Shown piece by piece: positions 37,504 through 46,688 of a stretch of 49,461 bases of DNA. The position numbers and the translations under genes are program-made. Numbering within the stretch: the stretch's first letter is position 1; the number at the start of each line of letters is the position of its first letter. The DNA is from a virus. Where the stretch lies: positions 1-49,461 of IMG/VR virus record IMGVR_UViG_3300046009_010293; one strand, given 5' to 3'. Under the pieces are notes generated by a model that saw nothing but the letters and a program-made list of their open reading frames with translations, was not told the DNA's origin and ran no database searches.

Positions 37504-38709
37504 TCAGGCCAGGCTGTCTTGGATGGCGATGGTGGTGGCCTCGCGCTCGCCCGCTGTGGGGTTGACCGATGCGGTGAAGGCATAGGTGCGCACAATGCCG
37601 CCACGGCCGTCGGCTTTGTCGGCGCTGTTGACCTTGACGCGGTTCAGGCTGAAGGTCATGAACTCGGCGGCGGCGGTGTTGTCGCTGGTCATGAGCACGT
37701 CGAGCGTGGTCACGGTTTCGTCGTAAAACAAGGCGGGCAATGTGCCGTCTTCAAAGTAGGCGCTGAAGCTTCCGGTGACCTTCACGCCTTCGGCGAACTG
37801 AAAGTTCTTGGTGTTGCTGCCCACGGTGGCGTCGCCGCTGAAGGCGCTGGCAATGTCAATGTCCAGACTGGTCACGCACAACTGAGCGCCGCCGCCAGTG
37901 CGCAGCAGGCCGTTGACGGCGGCAAGTGAGGCGGCCTCAGTTCCCACGGTGGGGGTGGTGAAGTAGCGGGTAGCGCCAGACTGCGCCAGGTCTTTGCCTG
38001 CGCCGGTGATGGCGATGGTGGCCAAGCCGCTGGGCGGCATGCGCAGGGCGGCTTGCGCGGGCTTGAAGCCGGTGTACACCTCGCAGCGGGGCACGTCAGA
38101 GAACCACTCTTCCACGGTGTAGCTGTCTTCTACATGACCAGTGAGGGGCACATAGGTGTATTTGCCGGGCACGCTGAGCGTGGCGCTGGCCACGGGGCCT
38201 TCGGCCACCAGGGCGCTGCCGTTGGCGGCCACCACGGTGAGCGTGGTGGCGGTGACGCCCAGCACAAACAGATTTTTGTTCAGGTTGGCGGTGTTGAAGG
38301 TGCCTGCCGTGAGGCGCACCACTTGGCCCACGCGCTTGCCGCCAGTCAGCCAAGAGCCTGCAGCGCGGGTGATGGTGTAGTTGTTGCCAGCGGTGGCAAT
38401 GGTGATGCTGATCGCGGTTTCGGGCGCCACGGCGGCAAATGCGCGTTTGCAGACGGTGCCAATCACGTCGCTGAGCGCGCCGGGGACCAGCTCGTCATTG
38501 ATGGTGCCGGACACGCTGCGCACGCCGTGGCGGGCGTCGCCATATTGCAGGTCGGTGCGAATGCGGTTGCTTTCATAAGCCTCTTTGGCGAGGTTGAACA
38601 CGCCATCGACTCGCGCCAAGGTGCGCGCGCCGGTGGTGCCCGCCAGGGTGCCGTAGGCGGTTTCTTTTTTGATGGAGACTTGCTTGTAGATTCCAGATGC
38701 AGCGGCCAT
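37504..38709 (-). CDS. Major tail tube protein, 401 aa
   Basis: AAGGAG precedes ATG 38709. It starts MAAASGIYKQVSIKKETAYG TLAG-style, typical of phage tail tube proteins (tube_2 family). Further landmarks are RTDLQYGDARHGVRSVSGTI, an Ig-like middle (NYTITRAAGSWLTGG) and SAYFEDGTLPALFYDETVTT. It polymerises into the non-contractile tail tube. At 401 aa it is longer than many tube proteins because of an inserted beta domain. Confidence 0.88.
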   Translation of the reverse strand: MAAASGIYKQVSIKKETAYGTLAGTTGARTLARVDGVFNLAKEAYESNRIRTDLQYGDARHGVRSVSGTINDELVPGALSDVIGTVCKRAFAAVAPETAISITIATAGNNYTITRAAGSWLTGGKRVGQVVRLTAGTFNTANLNKNLFVLGVTATTLTVVAANGSALVAEGPVASATLSVPGKYTYVPLTGHVEDSYTVEEWFSDVPRCEVYTGFKPAQAALRMPPSGLATIAITGAGKDLAQSGATRYFTTPTVGTEAASLAAVNGLLRTGGGAQLCVTSLDIDIASAFSGDATVGSNTKNFQFAEGVKVTGSFSAYFEDGTLPALFYDETVTTLDVLMTSDNTAAAEFMTFSLNRVKVNSADKADGRGGIVRTYAFTASVNPTAGEREATTIAIQDSLA

Positions 38710-38721
38710 GGTGGGCTCCTT

Positions 38722-39195
38722 TTAAATGAGGGTGAACGGGTTGTTGCTGTAGGTGCGGTATGCGCCGCTGTACAGGGTGTTTTGTCGGGCCAGGCGCTGC
38801 TCGGCGCCGTCGTCATGAAGCCATTGCTTGCCCTCGGGGCGCAGCAGTTGCTTGCACACGCCGCCCAGGGTGGGGTTTTGGCCTATGGCTTGCTGGGCTT
38901 TGGCTGAAATGAGCCGGGCCTGTGCCAGTGCGTCGGTGGTGCTTTTGGTCACCACTTGCACCACCAGTTGCAGGCTGTGCGTTTGCAGCAAGGGCACGCC
39001 CAAGCCGCCCCCAAAGGTGCTGGGGGTGTCTATGTCTTCTTGCACCAAAATCAGGTTGACAGCGGGCAACTCGGTGGGCTCAAAAGCGTCATCCACCCCG
39101 CGCATGATGTGAATGCCTTGCGCGCCCAGGCTGGCCGCGCCCAGCACGGTTTGCAGGGCTTGCAGCACTTGGGTTTCAGCGGGTACGGCGCTCAT
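38722..39195 (-). CDS. Tail terminator / minor tail protein, 157 aa
   Basis: Located between the tail tube and the head-tail genes. The sequence EPTELPAVNLILVQEDIDTP, HSLQLVVQVVTKSTTDALAQ and LGGVCKQLLRPEGKQW fits small tail-completion proteins that cap the tube. Coupled to the next gene upstream by ATGA. Confidence 0.7.
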   Translation of the reverse strand: MSAVPAETQVLQALQTVLGAASLGAQGIHIMRGVDDAFEPTELPAVNLILVQEDIDTPSTFGGGLGVPLLQTHSLQLVVQVVTKSTTDALAQARLISAKAQQAIGQNPTLGGVCKQLLRPEGKQWLHDDGAEQRLARQNTLYSGAYRTYSNNPFTLI

Positions 39196-39539
39196 GCGGC
39201 CTCCCGCAGCTCAAGGGTGAGCAGGCCTAGCCCGTCGGGCGCGGCGCGGGCCACCTCAAAGGTGAACACTTGGCCGGGCTGGCTGGGTGCGTCTGGCGTG
39301 ATGTGCAGCACATCACCCCGAGCCGCGCCGGGCATGTCTTGCGCAAAGGCGCTGGCCGTGGGGTTGCTGTCGTTCACCATGCCGTCAAGCGCAAGCGCCG
39401 AAGGCCGATCAAACACCACCCGCAAGCCGCCCACAGCCGCACCACCCTGCCCGCCCTGCAGCCACACGGCGGTGGCGTTAGAGAGGTGGGTGGTAGCAGC
39501 GCGGTTTAAGCGCTGCTCAAGGGCTGCAAAGTTGGGCAT
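39192..39539 (-). CDS. Head-tail joining protein, 115 aa
   Basis: ATG 39539 begins MPNFAALEQRLNRAATTHLS. The middle has NATAVWLQGG and an FDRPSALALDGMV strand, and the end VFTFEVARAAPDGLGLLTLE. Size and position (after the DUF2190 protein, before the tail terminator) match neck proteins of lambda-like phages. The open frame upstream of 39539 is not supported. Confidence 0.65.
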   Translation of the reverse strand: MPNFAALEQRLNRAATTHLSNATAVWLQGGQGGAAVGGLRVVFDRPSALALDGMVNDSNPTASAFAQDMPGAARGDVLHITPDAPSQPGQVFTFEVARAAPDGLGLLTLELREAA

Positions 39540-39577
39540 GTGGCTTGTGGGCTTTAGGCTTTGAGGCTTGGGGCCGC

Positions 39578-39916
39578 TTACGCGGGCAGGCCGTTCATAA
39601 GCACGTTGACGCTGGTGGCGCCGTTGCCGGCCGCAGCAGCGGCCACGCCTGCCAGGGTGTTGCCCGAGGAGGTGGTGGTCATGGCGCCGCTGGCCGAAAC
39701 CAGGTACACCAAGGCGCCCTGGGTGATGACGTCGGCGCTGACTTTGGGCATGTTGAACACGCCGCAAATTTGCACCGAGCCGGTGGCGTTGGCAGCAATG
39801 TTGCCCAGGGCCACGCCCACGCGGGTGCCCACCAGCACGGCAGCGCCGGAGGCAATGGCGGTGGCGCCGTTGGTGAAGTCCAGCACTTTGCCGGGTTGGA
39901 TGAATCGAGTGGTCAT
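39578..39916 (-). CDS. DUF2190-family capsid-associated protein, 112 aa
   Basis: CAGGAG precedes the ATG. TRFIQPGKVLDFTNGATAIA, SGAAVLVGTRVGVALGNIAA and GVFNMPKVSADVITQGALVY are typical DUF2190 wording; the family is encoded after the capsid gene and is thought to be decoration or stabilising. It sits directly downstream of the protease-capsid fusion. Confidence 0.85.
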   Translation of the reverse strand: MTTRFIQPGKVLDFTNGATAIASGAAVLVGTRVGVALGNIAANATGSVQICGVFNMPKVSADVITQGALVYLVSASGAMTTTSSGNTLAGVAAAAAGNGATSVNVLMNGLPA

Positions 39917-39954
39917 GAGGTTTGCTCCTGAATGGGTGGGTGGGGTTTGACGCT

Positions 39955-42087
39955 TTAAGCGCCCGCGTTGGTCACGGCGCCGCGCCAGTCAAAGCCGGCC
40001 ACGCCGTAGTCCATGCGCACCTTCAGGCGGCCGCCGTCGGTGTTGAATGCCTGCTCGGTTTCGAGGTAGGGCTCGCTTTGGCCGTTCAAGAACGCCACCT
40101 CAATGGCGGCGGCTTCGGCCGGGTTGGCCAGCAGGCTGTAGCGCGTGCCGCTCAGGCGGGGGCTGTCCACAATGTCGCGCACCAGGCCGCGCACGCGGTT
40201 GGGCACTTGGAATTTGTTGGACACGCTGGTGTCAAACTCAGCGCCAATCAGCACGCGGGCGGTGCCGCCCAGGGCCAGGGGCACAAGCATGACTTCAGGG
40301 CGCATGTCCAAAAAGTCGTTGCCGGTCACGTCCATTTGGCTGGCCATGAGCACGCGCATGGCCTCCAGGCTGTCCACGCTCATGGCGACAGCGGTGGCAA
40401 TGTTTTTGTGGTCGGCGTGGAACAGGGTTTTGCCGTCGTTCATGACGGGGCCCAGGCCCGAGTTGCTGGTCAGCAGTGCGTACACATCGGCCTCTACCGT
40501 GCGGGCTGCAGAGCGGCCAGCGGCGGCGGCTTGGTCGGTCAGGGCGCCGAGGTCATCGTTGATGATGGCCTCGCGGCTGATGTTCAAAATAAAGCCCTTG
40601 GTGGCAGCGGAAATGCTGGATTTCTCGCCGTCAGGAATGGCAATGTTTTTGTACTCGCCCAGCTCGTTTTTGCCCTGCATGTTGCCCAAGCTGCCCAGGC
40701 GGTAGCGGTTGTGGGCACGGAAGTCGCTCACGGTGCCGCGCTTGCAAAAGCGGCTCCAGGTCATGGCCTGCAGGCCGTAGGAGCCCAGCAGGGTTTTGTA
40801 CATGACGTTTTCCAGCAAGACCGGAAAGTCGCTTGAGCTTTGGGTGAAGGCGGCCGACACAATTTGGCGGCTTTCCATGCCTTCGGTGCGAATGCCTGCG
40901 GCGTTGAGCGAGGCTTCTGCAATGGCCAACAGGGTGCGGCCACGGTAGGGGTTGGCGCCTGCGCTGGCTTGCGCTTCTTTGCTGGCGGCGTTCACGCGCA
41001 GCAGCAAGGCGTTGGCCATGCCGTCACGGCGTTTGTCGGTCTCGTCTGCCACGGTGATGACGCGGCCACCGGCCACGGGCTCTGCGCCTTGGCCAAGTTT
41101 GGCCAAGATGCGGGCGTTAGCCACTTGTTCGGTGATGGCGTGGTCGTTTTGCAGGCCGACCACAAAATCGGCCATGCCCGCGTGCGCCATGAAGGGCTGG
41201 GCGGCCATGGCAATGGCGCTGCGGCGGGCAGCGTCTTCGCGCAGGGCGCTGGCGCGCACTTCGGTTTCAGAGGTGCCAGCGGGTGCGGCGGCTTGGATGG
41301 TGGCGGTGTTCGGGGTTGCCGCCGTGGTGTCTACAGTGCCTTGTGGCATGGGTTGCTCCAGGTTGGATGTGGCTTTCGCCACGGGGAAAGCGGCGGCTGC
41401 CGCTGTGAGGCTTGGCTTTGCCAGCGCCACAGGGGCGCTGGCAAAGCGGGAAAGGTCAAAAGAGGCCATGGCGCTGGCGCTCTCGGGGGAGGCACTGACC
41501 ACGGTGTCTGCAAAGCCTTGGGCCTGCGCGTCGGCGGCGGTGTACCAGTGGTCTTTGCCGTCTTGCATGAGGGCCAGCATTTCGTCGGCGGACTTGCCGC
41601 TTTTGCTGGCGTAGCTGGTGCTCATGCTTTGTGACCAGGCGTCGAGCATGTCGGCATAGGCGCGCAGGTCTACGGCGTTGCCGCTCACGCCACCCCAGGG
41701 GGCGTGGATCATGAGCATGGCGTTTTCTGCCATTTGCACTTCGTCACCAGCCATGGCAATGAGGCTGGCAATGCTGGCGGCCAGGCCGTCAATGGCCACG
41801 GTCACGGTGGCGGGGTGGCGCTTGATGGCGTTGTGAATGGCGATGCCGTCTGTGACGCTGCCGCCGTAGCTGTTGATGCGCACGGTCAGCGCGTCGGCCT
41901 TGATGGCGGCCACTTCTTGCACAAAGCTGGCGGCGGTTACGCTGTCGCCAAACCAGCTCTCGCCAATGTCACCGTAAATGAAAATCTCGGCGCTGGCCTG
42001 CACGCCACGGGCCGCACTGGCGACGGGCGTGTGCTGGCGAATGCTGTACCAAGGCTTGGGGTTTGCGGGTGTGTTTGCTTGTGGCAT
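39955..42087 (-). CDS. ClpP-type head maturation protease fused to major capsid protein, 710 aa
   Basis: Residues 1-230 are an S14 prohead protease: a strand-turn INSYGGSVTDGIAIHNAIKR, the nucleophile Ser105 in GLAASIASLI, and His128 in MIHAPWGG. A low-complexity Ala/Thr linker (about 230-280) may serve as a scaffold or delta domain. Residues about 290-710 are the HK97-like capsid protein (KGFILNISREAIINDDLGAL, FHADHKNIATAV, YLETEQAFNTDGG). The protease is expected to cut the linker during assembly. The fusion is intact with no stop or slip site seen. Confidence 0.93.
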   Translation of the reverse strand: MPQANTPANPKPWYSIRQHTPVASAARGVQASAEIFIYGDIGESWFGDSVTAASFVQEVAAIKADALTVRINSYGGSVTDGIAIHNAIKRHPATVTVAIDGLAASIASLIAMAGDEVQMAENAMLMIHAPWGGVSGNAVDLRAYADMLDAWSQSMSTSYASKSGKSADEMLALMQDGKDHWYTAADAQAQGFADTVVSASPESASAMASFDLSRFASAPVALAKPSLTAAAAAFPVAKATSNLEQPMPQGTVDTTAATPNTATIQAAAPAGTSETEVRASALREDAARRSAIAMAAQPFMAHAGMADFVVGLQNDHAITEQVANARILAKLGQGAEPVAGGRVITVADETDKRRDGMANALLLRVNAASKEAQASAGANPYRGRTLLAIAEASLNAAGIRTEGMESRQIVSAAFTQSSSDFPVLLENVMYKTLLGSYGLQAMTWSRFCKRGTVSDFRAHNRYRLGSLGNMQGKNELGEYKNIAIPDGEKSSISAATKGFILNISREAIINDDLGALTDQAAAAGRSAARTVEADVYALLTSNSGLGPVMNDGKTLFHADHKNIATAVAMSVDSLEAMRVLMASQMDVTGNDFLDMRPEVMLVPLALGGTARVLIGAEFDTSVSNKFQVPNRVRGLVRDIVDSPRLSGTRYSLLANPAEAAAIEVAFLNGQSEPYLETEQAFNTDGGRLKVRMDYGVAGFDWRGAVTNAGA

Positions 42088-42109
42088 AGGTCTTACTTTG
42101 ACGCTTAAG

Positions 42110-42141
42110 CTGTCCGGTTTTTAAGCAAGAAACCGGACTTT
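42110..42141. repeat. Portal-flanking hairpin repeat, copy 1
   Basis: A 32-bp sequence with arms GTCCGGTTT and AAACCGGAC around TTAAGCAAG. It is identical, over all 32 bp, to 44064-44095. It lies in the gap between the portal and the protease-capsid genes. Read in the direction of transcription no T-run follows, so it is not a standard terminator. Confidence 0.9.
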
Positions 42142-42168
42142 GTGAGCCCGGTTTCAGGTTTTCTTTGT

Positions 42169-43770
42169 TCAGCTTGCCGATGCCTCTTTGGGCTTTGGCA
42201 GGTCTTCAGGATCAGGCACCTCGGGCGCGTCAGGCGCTGCGGCCTTGGCTTCGTGCGCGGCGTCGCTGTTGAACACCAGCCCGGCGTCGTTGACCTCTTG
42301 CCGGAAGGTGCGCACTTGTTCCAGCAAGTCGCGGGGGTTTTGGCCGCGCTTGCGGATGACCTCCACCTCGCTGGCAAAACCGGCCTGCACCAGCGTCACG
42401 TAGGCGTTGGCCTCTTTGAGTGGGTCGATCCAGGGCATGGACTGCGCAATAAAGAGCGCGTCGTCCCAGCTGCCGGGCTTTAAGTCGCGGGGCATGGGGG
42501 CGACGCCGCTCAGGTGCGCAGCCATCACAAAAAAGCGGTAGCCCGGCGCTATGTCTTGACCCACAAATTCGTCGGTGAGGGTGGCGTAGTTCACCCAGCC
42601 CTCTACCAACTCTTGGCGCTGGGCGCTGAAGGTGCCGTCATAGCTGCGGCTAATGCTGCTGAACGTGGCCCCAATGCCGGCCGCGTAGGCGCGCAGCTGG
42701 CCTTGCCTGAACGTGACCACGTTGGGGTTGGGCCGCTTGCTGTCGATCATGCCGATTTCTTCACCCACGGCCAGGCCGTCAATGATCATGCCGGGGGCCA
42801 TGCTCAGGTTGCGGGCGGTGGGGTTGCCGTTTTCGTCCACGCCCGAGGCGCTGCTGCTGTCATACCCTTCGGGTGATGTTTTCTTGACGTAGGCCGTCAG
42901 CGCGGCGGCTACTTTGGCGGCAATGCGTTCGCTGTCTTCGTATTCCTTGATGTCTTGCAGGCGGTTGAACACGCTGGCAAATTCACTGAGGCCGCGCATT
43001 TGGCCTATGCGGTCGCGCCGGGCCAGGTGGGTGATGCGGGCGGCGTCCACCTCCTTCATGCCGGCCAGGCCTGCGGCCAAGGTGGTGCTTTCTTTGGGGT
43101 TGCCCTTGTACACAAAGTAGCTGAGCGGGCGGCCCCAGGCGTTTTTGCGGATGCCTTGCACCAGGGTGGCGCCGTCGTCCAGATCCAGAGGCACAAAGTC
43201 GCTTTCAAACACCTCTTGGCTGTAGGGTACTGTGCTGCCGTGCACCAGCCCTGCCACGGGGCCAATCAGGTGCTGGGTGAACACCTCGCCGTCGCGCAGC
43301 CAGGCGGCGGCCTTCATGCGTTGCAAGGCGCTGTCGGTGTAGAGGCCTGTCACCTCTGGCTTTTGCCGCCATTCGCGGTGCAGCTCGCGCAGGCGTTCGG
43401 CGTATTGGGTGTGGATGCTGCCGTCCATGCGGCGGGGCTGTGGCTCTATGCCTATGCCGTTGGGGCCAACGGTGTTTTGCACCAGGGTGCGCAGCGCGCC
43501 ACGGCCAATGTCGTTGTTGCGCTCCATGTCGCGGGCCAGGCCGCGCAAGGCGGCAGCGCCCTGCCCTACGATGGCGTTGGGGCCTGCCATGTCGCGGGCA
43601 AACTTGCGGTTGCGGCTGGGCTGGGCCGCTTCGTGGGCGCGGCTGAAGGCTTGCACATGCGCAAGGGCGCTGCGGGCCTGCAAGCGGCGCAGCCCAGCCT
43701 CGGGGCTAAGGGTGCCCACCAGGCCGTCAATCAGGCTGGCAAAAAAAGGGGTTGGCTTGGGTTGGCTCAT
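42169..43770 (-). CDS. Portal protein, lambda-type, 533 aa
   Basis: Forms the dodecameric DNA channel at the capsid vertex. It starts MSQPKPTPFFASLIDGLVGT; the core shows NDIGRGALRTLVQNTVGPNG, ESDFVPLDLDDGATLVQGIR and SFSAQRQ-type (TFSAQRQELVEGW), all characteristic of GpB/PF05136 portals. An upstream TTG start at 43797 would overlap the previous gene; the ATG at 43770 gives the usual N-terminus. It has an acidic, proline-rich C-terminal tail. Flanked, with the gpW-like gene, by identical hairpin repeats. Confidence 0.95.
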   Translation of the reverse strand: MSQPKPTPFFASLIDGLVGTLSPEAGLRRLQARSALAHVQAFSRAHEAAQPSRNRKFARDMAGPNAIVGQGAAALRGLARDMERNNDIGRGALRTLVQNTVGPNGIGIEPQPRRMDGSIHTQYAERLRELHREWRQKPEVTGLYTDSALQRMKAAAWLRDGEVFTQHLIGPVAGLVHGSTVPYSQEVFESDFVPLDLDDGATLVQGIRKNAWGRPLSYFVYKGNPKESTTLAAGLAGMKEVDAARITHLARRDRIGQMRGLSEFASVFNRLQDIKEYEDSERIAAKVAAALTAYVKKTSPEGYDSSSASGVDENGNPTARNLSMAPGMIIDGLAVGEEIGMIDSKRPNPNVVTFRQGQLRAYAAGIGATFSSISRSYDGTFSAQRQELVEGWVNYATLTDEFVGQDIAPGYRFFVMAAHLSGVAPMPRDLKPGSWDDALFIAQSMPWIDPLKEANAYVTLVQAGFASEVEVIRKRGQNPRDLLEQVRTFRQEVNDAGLVFNSDAAHEAKAAAPDAPEVPDPEDLPKPKEASAS

Positions 43771-43780
43771 GGCGTGGGCT

Positions 43781-44041
43781 TTAGGGGGTGTTGCCAAAAT
43801 TGGCCAGGCTGTAGCTCACGCCGCCAAAGCTGGGCGCGCCACCGGCCTGCGCCTGCAGCCCGGCCACGCGGCGCTCCCACTCTTGGCGGCCTTTGCGCAG
43901 CTCGGCCAAGTCTTCAGACCGCCAAAGCCGGTCTGTGCCGTTGCCTGAGCTGCCCAGGCGCACCTCTTTGCCCAGCAAAATGTCGGCCTCGGCGGCGAGG
44001 TACTTTTCAAGAATGGCCTGAGCCTGTGCGAGTGTGGTCAT
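43781..44041 (-). CDS. DUF6148 / gpW-like head completion protein, 86 aa
   Basis: MTTLAQAQAILEKYLAAEAD followed by ILLGKEVRLGS, then DLAELRKGRQEWERRVAGLQ: the helix-turn-helix of gpW-type connector proteins that sit below the portal. The size fits. It ends 10 bp before the portal start. Confidence 0.8.
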   Translation of the reverse strand: MTTLAQAQAILEKYLAAEADILLGKEVRLGSSGNGTDRLWRSEDLAELRKGRQEWERRVAGLQAQAGGAPSFGGVSYSLANFGNTP

Positions 44042-44063
44042 TCGGCCAAGGGTGCATCAAGCA

Positions 44064-44095
44064 CTGTCCGGTTTTTAAGCAAGAAACCGGACTTT
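44064..44095. repeat. Portal-flanking hairpin repeat, copy 2
   Basis: Identical to 42110-42141, in the same orientation, in the gap between the gpW-like gene and the Mor-like gene. The two copies frame the portal plus gpW cassette (1.95 kb apart). Confidence 0.9.
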
Positions 44096-44111
44096 TGGCG
44101 GTTTTGCGCGC

Positions 44112-44459
44112 TCACCGCTTGCCCACAATCTCATACAACCGGCTGCGGCTGACGCCAAACTCGCGCATCACGTCGGCGGCGTTGGTGCCCACAAACTTGG
44201 CGCGGATGGCGGCGTCGCGCTCGGTTTTGTCAATGCTGGGAATGTACAAGCGCCGGGCTCCGTGCACACGGCGCAGGCCGCGCACCAAAGCCAGGGCAAT
44301 TTGGCTGGCAAATTCTTCGCGCATGCCAATTTCGGTGCGCACAATCTCGGTGAATTCGCTCACCAAGAGCATGGCGTCGTCTTCGCGCTGGGCGGGGCTG
44401 CGGCGCTCGTCTTGGCTGTTCTCGCACGGGGCGGTTTGGCGGTTGAGGGTGTTGTTCAT
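44112..44459 (-). CDS. Mor-family transcription activator-like protein, 115 aa
   Basis: RLYIPSIDKTERDAAIRAKF followed by VGTNAADVMREFGVSRSRLY EIVG is the C-terminal HTH of the Mor/C family that activates middle and late genes in Mu-like phages. The N-terminal half (LLVSEFTEIVRTEIGMREEF) is the dimerisation helix. It is unusual in being inside the packaging operon between terminase and head genes. It probably controls late transcription or host genes. Confidence 0.8.
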   Translation of the reverse strand: MNNTLNRQTAPCENSQDERRSPAQREDDAMLLVSEFTEIVRTEIGMREEFASQIALALVRGLRRVHGARRLYIPSIDKTERDAAIRAKFVGTNAADVMREFGVSRSRLYEIVGKR

Positions 44460-44474
44460 GGTGGGGCCTTGGGG

Positions 44475-46688
44475 TTATTCAAATCCGCGACTGAGCCAGT
44501 CGCTGGGTGCAAAGGGGTTGGCGGCGGGCTGGGGCCGGGGCGTGGGCGGTGGGGGCACGCGCTGGGGCCGGGGTGCGGCGGGTTGGTTGGCTGCCGGTGG
44601 CGCAGCGGGCACGGGCGCAGAGGCCGCCACCTTGGGCGGATCCACCACCTCCGTGGCCACCACATCCACCACCACCCTCGCCCCGGCCTTCACCGGCTCC
44701 ACAAACGTGCCCGAGGGCTCAAACAAGTCAGGCAGCAGGGCTTGCTCCAGCCGCTCCCATTGGCGTTCGGTCAGCTTGTGGTGGTCCAGCGCTTGGCTGG
44801 CAAACAGGGCGTACACAAAGGTGTCCAGCGGCTCGTTGCGGTCGCGCACTTTCATCCAGCGGTGCTTTACGCCCGTGGTGGTGCGCACTTGGCGGCGCAC
44901 TTCGCTGGTCAGGCCCTCAAAGTAGCCGCTGGTCAGCGCTTGGCTGAAGTGCACATACCCCGGGCCCGGGTCTTTGAGCGTGAGGCGCGAAAAAATCAGG
45001 TCTTTGGCGGTGTCGGTGCCCACCCACCACAGCTTGAGACCGCGCTTGATGACGCGGCCCTTGTGGTTCACGTCCACCACACTGGCCTTGCCCTTGATGG
45101 GCTTGCCCTCGGCGCTGTCGCCCTTGATGGCAAACACCCGTTCGGCCGAATGCGCCCGGCAAAAGTTGTAGGCAATGTGGGTGTGGTTACCGCCGGTGTC
45201 AACGGCCGCAGCAGATATGCGCATGGGCGCGCCGTGCCAGTGGTAGAACGTGGTTTGCAGGTAGGGCCAGAGCTTGGCATCCCAATCGCGCTCGTCGCCG
45301 GGGTTGCCGTCAAACTCCACGTAGTCGACCACCCAGGTTTGGCCGTTGCGGCCTATGGCCAGCACGGTCACGGCCCACCATTTGTCCTGCGTGTCCACCC
45401 CGGCCACCAGGTCGAGCCCGCCCACGGGCACGCGGCGCAGGGGGTAGGCTTCGGCCCGGCGTTGCAGTTCGTGGCTGTCGGCTTTTTCTACCTCTTCTTC
45501 CCAGGTCTCGCCCAGGGTTTCGTTTTTGAACCCCTCCATCGCCCCCCGGTCGCCCGCCTTGAAGGCCGCCAGCGCGTGCAAAAACTCCCGCATAATCACG
45601 GCCCAGGTGGTTTGGGGGCTGTAGGCCGTCCACACATGCGCGCCTACATGGCGCGGCGGCGTCATGAGCTTGCAACCCGCGCCGTCTGTCCAAAAATAGT
45701 TCCCGTCTTCCAGCGCGTGGCAGCGGTAGTTGCCGCAGTCGCTCACCCACAAACCGGCGTGCCAAATGCGCAAATACTGCGCCTGCGTCAGCTTGTGGTG
45801 GCAATGCGGGCACACATGGTGCACCGTGCCCTCGGGGTCGTGCGCGTCCCACTTAAAGCCGTGCTGCACATCGGGCCCACCCCACTGCAGCGGGTGCTCT
45901 ACCCCGCAGCTGGGGCACTCCACCCGAAAGCGCATGCGCGCCTGCGCCGCCAAAAACCGGCGCTCAGTGTGGTCCATGCCCTTCAGGCGCGGCGTGCTGC
46001 CCACGATGGCCTTGGGCCAGGTGGCGCCCTCCAGGCGCTTCCACATGAGCGTCCAGGGGTCGGCGCTTTTTTCAATCTTCTGGTCAAACGCGCTGAACTC
46101 GTCGGCATACACGGTTTGCAGCGTCATCCGCCGGTAGTTGCCCGCGCTGGTACCGCCCTTCAAGAACAAAAGCGAGCCCAGAAACTTCTTCATGTTCAAG
46201 GTGTTGGCCTTGCTTTTGCGCATGTGGTCAGGGAACACGCCCTTCATCACCTTCACGTCGCGCAGCATGGGCTCAATCTCAGCCTTGCAAAACTCGTCGC
46301 TGTCGGCGTCGGTCGGCTGCCACAGGCACTGGTTGCGCCGCTTGTGCTGCGCCCCAAACGCCACGCTGGCCAGCAGCATCTTGGTATACCCAGTACGAGC
46401 GCTTTTGAGCATGTCCACCTCTTCAATGTGGTCGTCGCCCATCATGCAAAGCAGCCCGCGCTGGTAGGGGTAGCTCACCCACTTCTTTTCGCCCTGGCTG
46501 CTTTCAGCGCTCAGGTAAAAATGCCGCTCCGCCCACTGATGCAACGTCAACGGCTCCGGCGTCTTCAAAGCCTCCAACCCCCGCGCCACCGCCGCCCGCA
46601 CCGCCACCCGCAACCCCGAAGGCATGCGTCCCCAGCTGGCGGCCGTCAGCTCGGGGCGAATGTCGAACGGGAGGTCGCGGGCGCTCAT
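44475..46688 (-). CDS. terL: Terminase large subunit, GpA family, 737 aa
   Basis: ATP-driven motor and nuclease that cuts and packages DNA at cos sites. The Walker A-like motif SARTGYTK is at residues 96-103, Walker B VYADE at 193-197. A zinc-binding insert (CPSCGVEHP...CPHCHHKL) and the nuclease domain with Asp residues (GGLDLVAGVDTQD, AAAVDTGGN, PLDTFVYA) follow. Length matches the lambda GpA family. A proline-rich C-terminal tail ends PSDWLSRGFE. ATGA overlap with the methyltransferase upstream. Confidence 0.95.
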   Translation of the reverse strand: MSARDLPFDIRPELTAASWGRMPSGLRVAVRAAVARGLEALKTPEPLTLHQWAERHFYLSAESSQGEKKWVSYPYQRGLLCMMGDDHIEEVDMLKSARTGYTKMLLASVAFGAQHKRRNQCLWQPTDADSDEFCKAEIEPMLRDVKVMKGVFPDHMRKSKANTLNMKKFLGSLLFLKGGTSAGNYRRMTLQTVYADEFSAFDQKIEKSADPWTLMWKRLEGATWPKAIVGSTPRLKGMDHTERRFLAAQARMRFRVECPSCGVEHPLQWGGPDVQHGFKWDAHDPEGTVHHVCPHCHHKLTQAQYLRIWHAGLWVSDCGNYRCHALEDGNYFWTDGAGCKLMTPPRHVGAHVWTAYSPQTTWAVIMREFLHALAAFKAGDRGAMEGFKNETLGETWEEEVEKADSHELQRRAEAYPLRRVPVGGLDLVAGVDTQDKWWAVTVLAIGRNGQTWVVDYVEFDGNPGDERDWDAKLWPYLQTTFYHWHGAPMRISAAAVDTGGNHTHIAYNFCRAHSAERVFAIKGDSAEGKPIKGKASVVDVNHKGRVIKRGLKLWWVGTDTAKDLIFSRLTLKDPGPGYVHFSQALTSGYFEGLTSEVRRQVRTTTGVKHRWMKVRDRNEPLDTFVYALFASQALDHHKLTERQWERLEQALLPDLFEPSGTFVEPVKAGARVVVDVVATEVVDPPKVAASAPVPAAPPAANQPAAPRPQRVPPPPTPRPQPAANPFAPSDWLSRGFE

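Noticed and set aside
42955-44925. 656-codon plus-strand frame opposite portal and gpW
   Set aside because: Antisense to clear structural genes, no start context, and amino-acid content typical of a GC-rich shadow.
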